Below, piece after piece: positions 13,518 to 24,629 of a stretch of DNA of 64,000 bases. The notes under the pieces are model-generated. The model was not told the origin of the DNA. It did not search any database and was given only the letters and a program-made list of their open reading frames with translations. How positions within the stretch are numbered: position 1 is the first letter of the stretch; each line of letters opens with the position of its first letter. The stretch lies in contig CAUJLY010000005.1 in assembly GCA_963281155.1 (NCBI GenBank), positions 1,674,001 to 1,738,000 on the forward strand. The letters are read 5' to 3'. This DNA is from Rhabditophanes sp. KR3021. Taxonomy: Eukaryota; Nematoda; Chromadorea; Rhabditida; Alloionematidae. The translations under genes were made by a program, and so were the position numbers.

Positions 13518-14789
13518 ATGGCTTCCAGAAACAATATTAACGTCAATAGATCCGTAATAGATCCCTATTACCGTTACAAAATGCCGAAACTCCAAGCAAA
13601 AGTTGAAGGCAAAGGAAATGGAATCAAGACAGTTATCTCAAACATGACTGAAATAGCCAAATCTCTAGAAAGACCTCCAATGTATCCGACCAAGTATTTC
13701 GGCTGCGAATTGGGAGCTCAAACCAACTTCGATAACAAAAACGAACGTTATATTGTCAACGGAGACCACGACGCTACCAAGTTGCAGGACCTTCTTGACG
13801 GATTTATTAAGAAGTTTGTTCTTTGTGCTAATTGTGAAAATCCAGAGACTACGTTTACTATTAAACGTGGTACTATTCATTCGAAGTGTAAGGCTTGCGG
13901 ACATTCTAGCATTGTTGACCCTACGCATAAGTTGTCTACTTATATTTTGAAGAATCCACCTAGTTCGGATGACGATTCTTATAAGAAGGAAAATGCTCCA
14001 AACGGCTCTCCAACTGAAGATAAAAATTCAGATTCCTTCGAATTTGATGAGCAAAAGATTAAGGAAATTGAGGATGACGATAATTGGGCTCCAGAACCTG
14101 TCGAATGCGATACAAATGTCTCGGCAGCTATTGGGAAGTTAATTATCTCTGCTGATTTGGATAAATCAATTGAGGAAAGGTTGGATATGCTGTATGAATT
14201 CATGAAGAAAGCAAAAGCTGATGGGACAATCACAAAAGGGAAGTTGATTGCTGATGAAGCCGACAGACTTGAATTGAAGGTTAAAGCACCTCTTCTTTTG
14301 GCCGAAGTCTTATTCGACACAAATATCTTGAAACAATTGGGGGAATACAAAGTATTACTTCAAACTTTGTGTGTAAGAGAAAAGAAAGCCCAAAGATATT
14401 TGCTGGGAGGAATAGAACAAGTAATATTCCACTTCAAGGATGTTCTTCTACCAAAGTCTGCTCATATCATCAAAGCATTGTATGATCTTGACATTTGTGA
14501 AGAAGACAACATCTTAGCCTGGGGAGAAAAGCCTTCGAAGAAGTATGTGTCTAAAGAATTTTCCGCCTCAATCTTGGAGAAAGCTAAGCCCGTCTTAGAA
14601 TGGCTAAAGAATGCTGATGTCGAAACATCCGAGGAAGAAAGTGACGATGAGATCGAATTTAACGATCGTGCTCAACATGGCAATAAGCAACCGGCTCCAA
14701 CCAACGGTTCTTCAAACGGCAATCACGCTGTCTCTTCTACTGCCAATGGCTCCTCAGATGGGGAAGAAATTGACATCGACGACATTTAA
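13518..14789 (+). CDS. eif-5: Translation initiation factor eIF5
   Basis: A single exon encodes 423 residues. eIF5 is the GTPase-activating protein for eIF2 in the 43S pre-initiation complex. The N-terminal GAP domain starts NINVNRSVIDPYYRYKM; Arg19 aligns with the arginine finger (Arg15) of human eIF5. KVEGKGNGIKT and YPTKYFGCELGAQT follow, then a C2-C2 zinc finger (CANC...CKAC, about residues 108-130). An acidic linker leads to the C-terminal W2/HEAT domain with KAQRYLLGGIEQ and the acidic AA-box tail ending DIDDI. The ATG at 13518 is chosen because it begins the conserved region; the frame upstream contains only a splice acceptor ending at 13488. No introns interrupt the coding region. Confidence 0.96.
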   Translation: MASRNNINVNRSVIDPYYRYKMPKLQAKVEGKGNGIKTVISNMTEIAKSLERPPMYPTKYFGCELGAQTNFDNKNERYIVNGDHDATKLQDLLDGFIKKFVLCANCENPETTFTIKRGTIHSKCKACGHSSIVDPTHKLSTYILKNPPSSDDDSYKKENAPNGSPTEDKNSDSFEFDEQKIKEIEDDDNWAPEPVECDTNVSAAIGKLIISADLDKSIEERLDMLYEFMKKAKADGTITKGKLIADEADRLELKVKAPLLLAEVLFDTNILKQLGEYKVLLQTLCVREKKAQRYLLGGIEQVIFHFKDVLLPKSAHIIKALYDLDICEEDNILAWGEKPSKKYVSKEFSASILEKAKPVLEWLKNADVETSEEESDDEIEFNDRAQHGNKQPAPTNGSSNGNHAVSSTANGSSDGEEIDIDDI

Positions 14790-16031
14790 AAGGACTTACT
14801 TATTTCTAAATGCATTTTCAACATATTTTAAGCAAGCAAAATGGTCTATTTCTATCCACATTTATATAAGCGGAAATATTTTATAATTAATTAAAAAAAT
14901 GATTTACAAAATTCTTTATGCTATCATTTATTTTTGTATTGGCTTGCCTTTTGGGCAGTTGATGTTTAGTTGATCCAATAAATATTTTTGTGATATTTTG
15001 TAGTTAAGGCTTCAAATTTAATTTACTTTACTTACTAATTATCCTTATTATCAAGACAAGTTAACAATATCTAATGGAGTAGTAATGTATATTTCATCTT
15101 CACTAAAGATCCCATTAAGGCTCATTTGAATCTTCGACTATTAAATTCCTTAAATAAGTGTGTATATGTTTACTTTACATAAGTTTAATAAGAGAATCTA
15201 AATTTCCTAAAATGTAACCTTTTTTAGTATTTAATAATGCGAAAGTTTTAATTGAATTATAAACGCGAATTATGTCATATGTTGTTTCCTACAAGTTTGG
15301 GCAAAAGAACTAGATCATTTTTTAACTCGAAACCTAAATGTAAAATAATTACACGAATTCATAAAACTTACTATTTCGCACAACCAGTTGAGTCACAATT
15401 AATTAGACCTTCAATTACATATATTTCATTAGAGTGCACGTCAGTTGAATAATTGCATTTCTTTTGACTCATTTCACACGGGAAATTTCGATTCGTTATC
15501 TTCAATATTATATCTATAACAAAATTTTTAAATAATAACAGATACCATTTGAGGCATCATATACTTTTGGAGATTTCTTTGCGAATAAGTCTTTAAGAAA
15601 GTGTTGCTTATTCTATGGAAGTCAATTAAAGAAAACGATTTCCTCGTCTATTCTTAAACTCATATTCGATCCAGCTAGTAACCATAAAGAATGGAAGTTG
15701 ATGTAATCCATTTTGCAATTTGTGGGTATAATTTTATCGAAATGAAGAGCTAATTATTCTTGTACAAGTCAAAGAGAGTGTCGCAACTAAGTATTTATAG
15801 AATGTTCCAACCAAAGACATTTCGACAGTTCAAAACAATGTTATTTGTAACTTTACTAACTAATAGCATCTATTTACAACACCGAGATTGATACAAAAAC
15901 AATAATATTTATAAACTCGTTTATTTCCAAAAATATTTATTTAATAATTAAACTACATAAAATAAATGATGTACCAGATTTTCGAGATCATTGTAATTGA
16001 TAAAGGCATTCTTTTTATATAAATAACTTAT
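14790..16031. other. Intergenic, convergent gene ends
   Basis: Gap between the 3' ends of eIF5 (+) and the GPCR (-). No supported gene. Short ORFs around 15252-15452 have no homology or splice support. Confidence 0.6.
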
Positions 16032-17332
16032 CTAAACAGCTTCACCTTGATTTAAGTTACTTTCCTTTGAATAAATGTGATGAGTTGACGAGTGAAGAGA
16101 TAATGACCGAGATTCATCTGGTGGTGTTGAGGTTTCATCGCCATTAAGACTATTTCTGTAGTTAGTTCCTTTGGCAAAGGATTTGGGATGAGTGAAGGAA
16201 GCAGCTATTCCAGTGAGACCGATTTTTTCACTCAACCAAGGTTTATAACCTAATTGCTCAATAATCTTTTTTCTGATTGTTGTTGAAAAAGTAATCAAAA
16301 GAATAGGATTAACAGCTGAATTGGCTGCAAATAGAACAAGCACCAAAAACGAAGCCCACTTCCCCTCACCCGTGCCTAAGGTGATAACAACTTGCCCAAT
16401 AATAAACATAATAGTATTAAAGATGCACGGAATCATTAGTCTGGCCTCAATATTAGAGTGGCGTGCAGCTGCCGTAGATGTTACCATATCCTTAAAGCAT
16501 TTCACTTCCCTAATACTGTCTCGCTTTAAATGGAAGAAGGATCGTTGTTTGTGGCGAAGGAGAATGACAATAGCATAGGAGTAGAAGAAAATTGGTATTA
16601 TTACCATGAGGATGTGAAATGTGATAAAGAACAAAGATTGCCCTTCTGAGAGATATTTGTTAAAGTCTTCAGATAACATTCCATACTGGCTTGGTTCAAA
16701 ATAGAAGACTACATACCACGACTGGAAGTGTGTGCAGAGAACCTTTTATAAAAATGAGTTTATTCAAGAGAGGACCAATTTACCTGAACTAAAGCTAACA
16801 CGTAACAGCACCCACAAATTCCATAAGAAACAGATCTTCTCTGAATTCTAAAAGTATTCGGATACCTGATCGCCGCAAATCGACTCCACGAAACCACCAT
16901 ATAATGATAACACATCGAAAACCAAACCCAATCTAAGTACATTTGGATCCAATGCCTGTATCCGGGTGAAATAATTTCAGATTTAAACAAAATCGTCAAT
17001 CCTCCCCATATTCCATAATTGAAAAGAAGTAAGATATCAGCAACAGCGGCTGAGAATAAAAACCGGAAACCAATAATATCCTAGAATAAAGGGACATTTT
17101 AGACTCAATTTTAAAAAGGGTATATTGAGAAGAGGATGAATTAGCGATTCATTCTTCAAGTAAAGAAGACTCTATTGTGGATAGATGTTACCTTGTCGCT
17201 TTTAAACATAACCCATGCCACCATTGAATAAAGTAAGATGAAGAATATACCAAAGAAGAGAAGAGAAAAACCTGCAATAAAGTCGTCAAGCTTGAGAGGC
17301 TCCATGTACCACTGAAGTGTTTGATTGTCCAT
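16032..17332 (-). CDS. Rhodopsin-like (Srx-like) G-protein-coupled receptor
   Basis: Three exons (17332-17192, 17080-16784, 16742-16032) encode 382 residues with seven hydrophobic segments: TM1 FIAGFSLLFFGIFFILLYSM, TM2 LFSAAVADILLLFNYGIW, TM3 MYLDWVWFSMCYHYMVVSWS, TM4 GICGCCYVLALVQVL, TM5 ITFHILMVIIPIFFYSYAIV, TM6 CIFNTIMFIIGQVVIT and TM7 VLFAANSAVNPILLITF. The TM3 end reads SRF in place of DRY, and TM7 has NPILL in place of NPxxY, as seen in divergent nematode chemoreceptor-type receptors. A Ser/Thr-rich cytoplasmic tail could be phosphorylated. The acceptor (TTTTAG) lies two bases before the ATG, suggesting SL trans-splicing. The ligand is unknown; class Srx is an inference. Confidence 0.85.
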
Positions 17333-20300
17333 CCCTAAAATAGAATTAAATAGAATAAGTTGTAATATAAGTTGATGAATAGCTAGGGAAGGAGCTATTA
17401 ATTGATTAATGTATTAAAGTTTAAACCCTCCCCTGGAACTACTCGTTTCCTCAAATCTCCATTAAATGTTCTCATACCAAAGTGAACCGAGCATTTTTTA
17501 TGAGCCAGGTTAGAAGAGGATAGAATAGGCGAATACATGATGATGATATGTGAAAATTAGCAAAATAGTAGCAATATTCAAAATAAAAAGTAATATATGT
17601 CAGTGGCGTGTGTCCTGAGAAAATATTAAAATAGTGTATATGCCAGCCTAGCCAAAAAATCTCCGAGAATTTAAAATATAAATGCTTAAATAAATAGATG
17701 TATCTATTTGGCAAGCAATTTAAAGGGCTAGATATTTATTTATGGGGTACAATGATAAAGTTTTGTGATAAGGCTTCAGGCAGACTTAATATTGAAGGAA
17801 TCTTAGCATATATAAATAAATATTTTATAGAAAGGCAACTTTGGACAGGACTAGAAAATATTGTATCAAAATGACATACACACTCCTTGGAGATATTAAA
17901 GATGTATGTAAATTATTTGGGAGATGTACAATTAATGATACAATCTTAAAAAAATGTGTGCCTGCAAAGTTTATTTGTTTACGTTTTATAAGGATTCATT
18001 TAAGTAATGAAACATTAAGTAGAAATTAAAAATAAATTAAATATTGGGGTTGGTTAGAAGGACGAATTTTAGTATTTAAAATTACGTGAGTACAAAATAA
18101 ATAATTAAGCTTTTCAAAATAATAATACACATGTGGGGGATTTTTTTATTACAATTCTTATAATAGTACAAGTACACAAACCTATTATTTATGATGATGT
18201 GCTTTCTTGTGAGGCACAGAATAATTGAATGATTTAGATAATATTTAAAAATATCAATCTTAGATATAATAGCATTTAAAAATCATTTAAGACGCAGGCT
18301 TATTAAATCTTTTGACGTAGAACACTTGTGGTTGTCAAAGAGATTCTTAGTAGCTAGATCAACACACATTCCTGTCAACATTTTTTATGTCTTCTTCATG
18401 AAGCATAGGGTCAACGTCATCAACTCAAGTGGTTTATTTCATCAGCTTTAAATATTATATAATTGGACAGAACAATTTGTGCTTTCAAAACTAATTCTCG
18501 CGCATCCATTGTCTATTTTTAAAAATAGTTAAATATTCCAAAGAAAGTACTTTAATGTAAAGTGATATGAACAAGAATTCCTAATAGCTGTGTGTGACTA
18601 ATTTATAACTGTCACTTTATAATAGTTTCCCAAAAAAGATTCGACTCAATTAAAAGAGATACTTATTTTTAAACAAATATGTAACAATTTTTTAACGTTA
18701 ATAATCAATTGGAAAATACGAGACTATAGTTGATGCATTCTGACGTTTTGCTGATCTCAACTTTATTTTACTCAAAAAATATGAATGATAGATGGCACAC
18801 ACAAATGTAAACATTAATTATTAGGAAAACATATTTTTTGTGTCTGTCAAATTAACCACAAAGTACAACCTAATAATAATAATTTTTTGGCTGAATTTCT
18901 TTACACTAACTTTACAGCTTAATAAGGTAAAAAACAAGATTATTAAATTTAATTGTGAGCTAAGGAAAGTATGGTATCTTTTCAGCTTTGATTAGGATTC
19001 AAAACGAAAAGTTATAATTTTTCCTGACGTTGGTTCAGACCAATTAAATAGCTTTTTTAGGATAGAAACAACTTTTAGGGTACGTCGGCAGTTTTTAGTG
19101 ACAACAAAGGAACATTTCTTTGCAATTTATTTAAAAATTAGCATTCAAATAAGGTCAAATTGAATAATGGGACACGTTTATGTCTAAAAAACAGGATGTG
19201 GACTCTACTAAGTTCCATAAATGCTTTATATTAACTTTGCTCTCACCAAAAATAAATATCAAATTAAATGTAATAAGGGTCTTGACAAAAACTAGTTGAA
19301 TACCTATAAAATTTTGTGTACTTTCTAATAGATACACTTCAACAAAGATAGATAAGATATGGCGATTATTATTTTTTCAAAAAAGAGAGGATTAAATAAG
19401 TTTAAGTTAAATGAAAAAAGATTAATATTTTAATAATAGTGGATGCATCACACTTGTTATCCTACGCCGTTGTAACTGAAATCCTTGAAAGCTACAAGAC
19501 ATAAATATTCACATATTAAATCGCAATGACGAAATTATATGGTATCAGAAATCATGTTTCGCTTTAAGGTTATGTGAATACATATCAAAAATACATGTGC
19601 CATCAAATAAATTATAACTATAAATAAATATTCTCCATCATATTTGTCTGTTTCTAAAGGAAAACAGAATTTGCTAACAAAAGAAATGATATTTTATAAA
19701 AGGAATATTTACAATAATGGGGCACAAAATAATTTACCCTAAACTCTAGGCAAATATAGTTCCGGTTTAATTTTTCATAAATTACAGAAAAAATTGTTCA
19801 TATGATTTATTTCAGCCAATTTCATAATAATATTTAGAAAAAGAAAACCTCCCCTCAAATAATTACATCAAGGAGAACAAAAGTTTTCATTAATTAGGAG
19901 TCATTTTGGAAAGATAAAAAATAATCGGGCCTTCTTGTTAACATTCAGTTAAATAAAATATATTTTTGATGATTGAAGTTAATTTAATTAGGATTAGGAG
20001 CTGGTTTGTTTCAAAAGCATGTTAGAGTTTATTTTTAAACCTTATAATGAGAAAAAAGGATGGCATGTCAATGAAAAAGAAACTACTTTATATAGAGGAT
20101 TAAAGTCCTGACCTAAAAAAATTCTCATTATTTTCGTAGTTTGTGTATATTTAACGATAATTGACTTAAAAGAATTATGTATCATTCGTCTTACATTTTT
20201 TCCTTATGTATAGAACTTTTGGCATGAATTTTAGATTAAGATTAAAGGTTAAAAGTATAGTAAAAAATAGCGAAACCGAACAATAGCCAACAAAGTTTTG

Positions 20301-20697
20301 TAGGATTATTAAAATTAAGCGATTATGCATGAATACTTTTTGCAAGCATATTTATTTATCATGTAGATATGTGTCAAATAAAATTTATTTGGTTGTTCAA
20401 AATGTTTCTGAAAACGCACGATTTGACTCAAGAGCATACATACACTAATAAATTAATCTAAAAAATAAATAAGTTCCGAGTTTTGAAAATCACACAAATG
20501 CCATTTTATTAGTTGATAGATTCCAAGAAAACCATCCAAATATGATATCAGAGACATTAAATACTAATTTTACACAAAAAGGAACGTTTAGTTATTATTA
20601 TACGTGAAAAATAACCGAAGATATATGGACAAATATTAGGATGGATGAATATGCTATGGAATTTAATGTTATAATTTATTATGTGGCCAAAGACATT
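17333..20697. other. Gene-poor 3.4 kb stretch
   Basis: AT-rich DNA with no frame supported by homology or splice sites on either strand. Short ORFs (for example 17472-17714 minus and 17841-18029 plus) look random. It could hold GPCR regulatory DNA or unrecognised non-coding RNA. Confidence 0.5.
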
Positions 20698-21474
20698 TCA
20701 AACAGCGCAGGCTTCTTCGTACTCCTTTTCAAATTTGGCAATCATGACAGCATCATTTTTGGTGATGATGTTTCAGTTGTTGGCTATGAATTGGAGGACG
20801 TTGCGATGGATGAAGAGGTACTGTTGATAGGTTTGAATGCTGTAGGGGCGTTGGTTGCGGATGGACTTTAGAATTTCGATTGAAGATTCAACTGGTTCAG
20901 CCTTCACGAACTTTCGAAGATGTACTCAATCGCAGCAATTGACCCAGTACGGTCGATTCCGGCACTGCGATGGACAACAATTGGCTTAGTACTTCCTCTG
21001 ACAAAGTCAAGAAGAGTGGTAGCACAGTCGTTGTTGGCGGGGTCTCCAGGATCCAGTCAGTCCAATAAAAATGGTTGGCTTTCATTTCCTTGGCAGAAAG
21101 CTTGGATTTGACCAAAAGTTGGGTCTTGGCACGTTGGTGTATGTCTCATTAGGAGGATTGACTTCAACCGCAGTAACCTCGAAATGTTCAAAAGTTTTTG
21201 TTTCTTCTTTAATCACAGGTCAATAAGCAGCACACTTTTGTTGTCCTTTCCCGACTAATCCACAAAGCATAATGATGGAGGTACATTGTTCTTGAAGAAT
21301 CATGCTAGATAAATTTTAATATTAAATAATTAGACTTACCTATTCTTCTTCTCCTCTTGTCCCCTTTTAAAGGCATCCAAACTCATGTTCTTCAAACTCT
21401 TTTTTGAGATTGGCGACTCCCTTCTCAAGAACGGTTTTAACCCAGTTTTCTATAACTTGCTTAGTAGTAGTCAT
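20698..21474 (-). pseudogene. Protein tyrosine phosphatase pseudogene
   Basis: Minus-strand pieces in several frames match a nematode-type classical PTP. The 5' piece (21474 downwards) reads VIENWVKTVLEKGVANLKKE, then shifts frame to SLDAFKRGQEEKKNR. After a short intron-like gap comes MILQEQCTSIIMLCGLV and KGQQKCAAY followed by TGA where the family has Trp (YWP). The next part needs a frame change to reach NHFYWTDW. The active-site loop reads VVHRSAGIDRTG: the catalytic Cys of HCSAGxGRTG is Arg and a loop Gly is Asp. A further frame change leads to IRNQRPYSIQTYQQYLF and another in-frame TGA. The segment between KKNR and MILQE (normally NYIHAN and TQGP region) is missing. It is therefore inactive as a phosphatase. 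Confidence 0.85.
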
Positions 21475-22233
21475 GGCAGAACACATATAAACAAATAATT
21501 GTATCACGAAAGTGGACATTTCCTCCATTTTTCACCTTCTTATCTCGTCAAAACTTGAATTCTATTATTTCCTAAATTCATTTTATCAACTGTCTATTTA
21601 AATTTCTTTAAAAACATTTTTTGGCTATTTTATTTGAGTACTAATAAAGATCAAAGATGAAAATTATGTGATTTACTTGCAATAACTCTTTATTGTCCAC
21701 ATACACACATATTTCAATATGACTAAATTATAAAATAAATAACTTTTAACAAGTATGACTAAATGTTGTCTTTTATTCATCGTATTTAAACATTATTATA
21801 GTGTTGCAATGTGTTGTTGATAAACATATAGAAGAAACGCAACAAATAATATATGTGTATATCTTCCCAAAGTATTCCCCTTTTCTAACATATACTTCTT
21901 TATCTTTATCGTTAGTTGTAACAATTTTTACAGAAGGTATTAAAGAGCTTTTAGATCTGTCATTGTGTATTGATTTTTTACTTATGAAATAGGATGCCTT
22001 CATCAATCACACCAACTTCATAATTTCCCAAAACGTGATTCCCACCATTTTTAATTGTTCACTTCAATCTACTACTATTAGGTGTAAAGACCTCTGTTTG
22101 GACTAAAAATAAAGAGATGATGGGTATAGTTGTGTATGTCGCTATCTTGCCTTGGTTTTTCCTCGGTACTAAATCATTTAATTATAAATTGGTTTAATTT
22201 AGATTAAAATATTTATTAACTAATCTAAGCAAA
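21475..22233. other. Intergenic, no gene seen
   Basis: Overlapping short ORFs on both strands at 21773-22006 have no homology or splice support. Confidence 0.5.
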
Positions 22234-22704
22234 ATGGAGTTTTCTCTTGTATCTATTAATGAAATTAACAAATATGTTAACAGGTAATTGCATATCAACA
22301 AAGATGAAATATTCTAACAATTGTTTAGGGATCAAAAATCGGTTAGTGAAAGTGAACTGATACAAAAGTTCGAAGAATCAATCACAAAAAACGCCTCAAC
22401 GATATCAGCCAAAGTAGCCATTGGGACAATAATTGGTACTATTTACGCGGTCGAAAACAAAGCCATATCCAATCAAGCTTTTCCTTATGATCTCATAATG
22501 CTTTTATTTGAATGTTTCGTCGTCCAAAAAGTACCCAACACAATGAAATTCGACGTTTGTATCAAACAACTGAAGGACTGGAACAATCCCCTTCTTACCT
22601 CAAAATGCCGCGAAGGCTATATAAATTATCTCTGGAAAGTGTTTGCTAAACTTGATGAACAACTTTTCATTCCAATACTACAAACTAAAGCTCAACTCGT
22701 CTAA
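22234..22704 (+). CDS. Small hypothetical protein
   Basis: Two exons (22234-22283 and 22329-22704) encode 141 residues. The splice (ACAG|GTAATT, TTGTTTAG|GG) completes an Arg codon and keeps the frame, supporting a real gene. The protein is mostly helical in composition, with no signal peptide. The middle contains a hydrophobic helix (AKVAIGTIIGTIYAV, about residues 47-61), followed by YDLIMLLFECFVVQ and a C-terminal YINYLWKVFAKLDEQ. I do not recognise a family. It is convergent with the acidic secreted gene: its stop lies 82 bases from that gene's stop. Confidence 0.6.
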
Positions 22705-22786
22705 ATATTAATTAATATGTGTATTTTTAAAATTGTATCTTTTTTTATTGTACAATTATTACGGATCAAAATAAAATGTATGTCTT

Positions 22787-23932
22787 TTAATTGGCATGTG
22801 TTGTGGGGGTTAAATCTATGGTTGGTGTTGTTGATGGAGGTGATTCGGATGGTGCAGATGGGGTTGTTTCTGTTAATGCAGATTCAGTTGTTTCTGTTAA
22901 TGCAATTTCAGTTGTTTCTGTTAATGCAGATTCAGTTGTTTCTGCTAAGGGGGTTGGAGTTGTGAGTGATGTTTTATTTGATAAGGTTTGATTAGAAGTT
23001 GTGGCTGTGGGTTTATCATTAGATTGGATTTTGCTGTCTCTGGCGGGTTTTTTAATAGGAGTGTCTTCATAGGGCGACTCTTTTGATGAATTGTCTTCGG
23101 TTTGTTCCTCCTCTGTTTCTGGTTCATCCTTGACTTGTTGCTTTTTTGTTGATTTCCTTACATAGTTAGGACTCTCATTCATTTCATCTTCTTCTTCATT
23201 TTCCGTTTTTGTCCATTTGTTAACACTTTTAGGCTTCCTATTACTTTCCTCTTCGTCAGTTTCTGATTTTGTCCATTTACTGGATAACTTATGTTTATCA
23301 CCTGATTTGGTTTTAGTTTCAGACCATTTATTTACTTTCTCAGTTTCAGATGACTTATTATCTTCCTCAGTTTCAGATGACGTATTCTCTTCCTCAGTTT
23401 CAGATGATTTATTTTCTTCCTCGGATTCCTTCTTGTTGGATGAATCTTCATCATTAAATGATTTATGGGATTTTTTCTTTTGGTCTTTGTTTTCTTCTTC
23501 AGATTCATTATCATTGGATGGGATAAAATCTTTCTTCTTGTGGTCCTTCTTTTCAACATTTTTGTTTTCTTTCTTATGGTTCTTCTTACCTTCATCTTTA
23601 TTTTCTTTCTTGTAACTTACATTTTCTCCATCCTTATTCTTATGATCCTTCTTTTCCATTTCCTCGCTAGATTCCTTAGAATGCTTCTTATCTTCGTGAT
23701 GTTTCTTCTCCCCGTCAACTGGATTATGTGGATAAACATAAATTAAATCATCAACAACGATATCAATAGCATTACGATCCTCGTCATTTCCAAAAGACAT
23801 TCTTTGGCTCTTTGACAAAACAACATCAGCATTCTTCTTAATATCTTCCTCAGATTCACTGCTCTTAAAGAATGGCTTAGCACACACAAAAGCAACAAGA
23901 ACGAAAGCAATAACAATACAGAATGACTTCAT
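22787..23932 (-). CDS. Secreted acidic low-complexity protein
   Basis: A single exon encodes 381 residues from the ATG at 23932, chosen because it begins a canonical signal peptide (MKSFCIVIAFVLVAFVCA). The upstream in-frame ATG at 23986 would put 18 residues before it and overlaps a TATA-like stretch (minus-strand TATATAAG near 23985-23995). The mature protein is unusually rich in Glu, Lys, Ser and Thr: KKDHK-type blocks, then imperfect repeats of SSETEEEN, then KWTKSET/KWTKTEN repeats, and near the C-terminus four units resembling TTESALTE. It has no cysteine in the mature part and is probably disordered. Function unknown; such proteins are often extracellular matrix, cuticle or secretory products. 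Frames on the opposite strand are shadows of the repeats. Confidence 0.75.
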   Translation of the reverse strand: MKSFCIVIAFVLVAFVCAKPFFKSSESEEDIKKNADVVLSKSQRMSFGNDEDRNAIDIVVDDLIYVYPHNPVDGEKKHHEDKKHSKESSEEMEKKDHKNKDGENVSYKKENKDEGKKNHKKENKNVEKKDHKKKDFIPSNDNESEEENKDQKKKSHKSFNDEDSSNKKESEEENKSSETEEENTSSETEEDNKSSETEKVNKWSETKTKSGDKHKLSSKWTKSETDEEESNRKPKSVNKWTKTENEEEDEMNESPNYVRKSTKKQQVKDEPETEEEQTEDNSSKESPYEDTPIKKPARDSKIQSNDKPTATTSNQTLSNKTSLTTPTPLAETTESALTETTEIALTETTESALTETTPSAPSESPPSTTPTIDLTPTTHAN

Positions 23933-24629
23933 GATAATAAATGAGAGTACTTGCAATTTGAATTTGATTTGAAGCAAAAATGTCAACTTATATACTATAA
24001 AATTGGCCCTAATTTAATCCTAATTAAAACATATTTAATTTCATTCCTTACCCAAGATTACCCTCAACAAACAGACCCATTATATTCCAGCTAAAAGAAC
24101 TCAGATCAAAACATAATTAATCCTATTTGAATCCCTAAAATCAACAGAATTTCCCCAAAAAACACTTACTTTGTATTGATTTAAAGAACATTTATTTATT
24201 TTACAAACATCAATTAATTAAAAATGGTTGTGAATTGAACTTTCATACATAAAGTCGAGATTAATTCTTATCATTAGTGGAGTTGATCTTTTACTTTGGT
24301 TGTCAATCTTTTGCATCATAATCATACCATTTGATGTAGTCAAGAATTTGTGGATTTGCGGTTTGCATCATCTTTTTACAAGGAATTGGGTATAATTTTC
24401 TCAAATGGTCGGGTAATTGATAGTTTTGTGTGTTGTTAGATCACGATCAGACTAAAGAGTTGTCAATTGATAAGGAAAAACGGTTGGTTTGTTTAAACAT
24501 CAGATGAAAGTTTAACTTTTATCAGTGTTAAGGATGGATTTATTGCCGTCATCATAGTAAAAAGGACGTGTATATAATAATGGTAGATTCAACTTATTAT
24601 TACATTTGATTACTACTATCTAGTTGAGA
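23933..24629. promoter_or_regulatory. Divergent promoter region with TATA box
   Basis: The region lies between the acidic protein (-) and the first cytochrome b561 gene (+). TATATAATAA at 24571-24580 lies about 58 bases before the b561 ATG, and a TATATAAG on the minus strand near 23985-23995 precedes the acidic protein start. No coding sequence seen. Confidence 0.45.

Noticed and set aside
20641..21111. Plus-strand ORFs across the phosphatase region
   Set aside because: They are shadows of the minus-strand PTP pseudogene, where recognisable PTP motifs occur.
21773..22006. Overlapping ORFs on both strands
   Set aside because: No homology, no splice sites in phase, composition like random AT-rich DNA.
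22791..23746. Plus-strand and alternative-frame ORFs rich in Val/Ser or Lys/Arg
   Set aside because: Mirror images of the Glu/Lys/Ser/Thr repeats of the acidic secreted protein, which has a signal peptide in its own frame.
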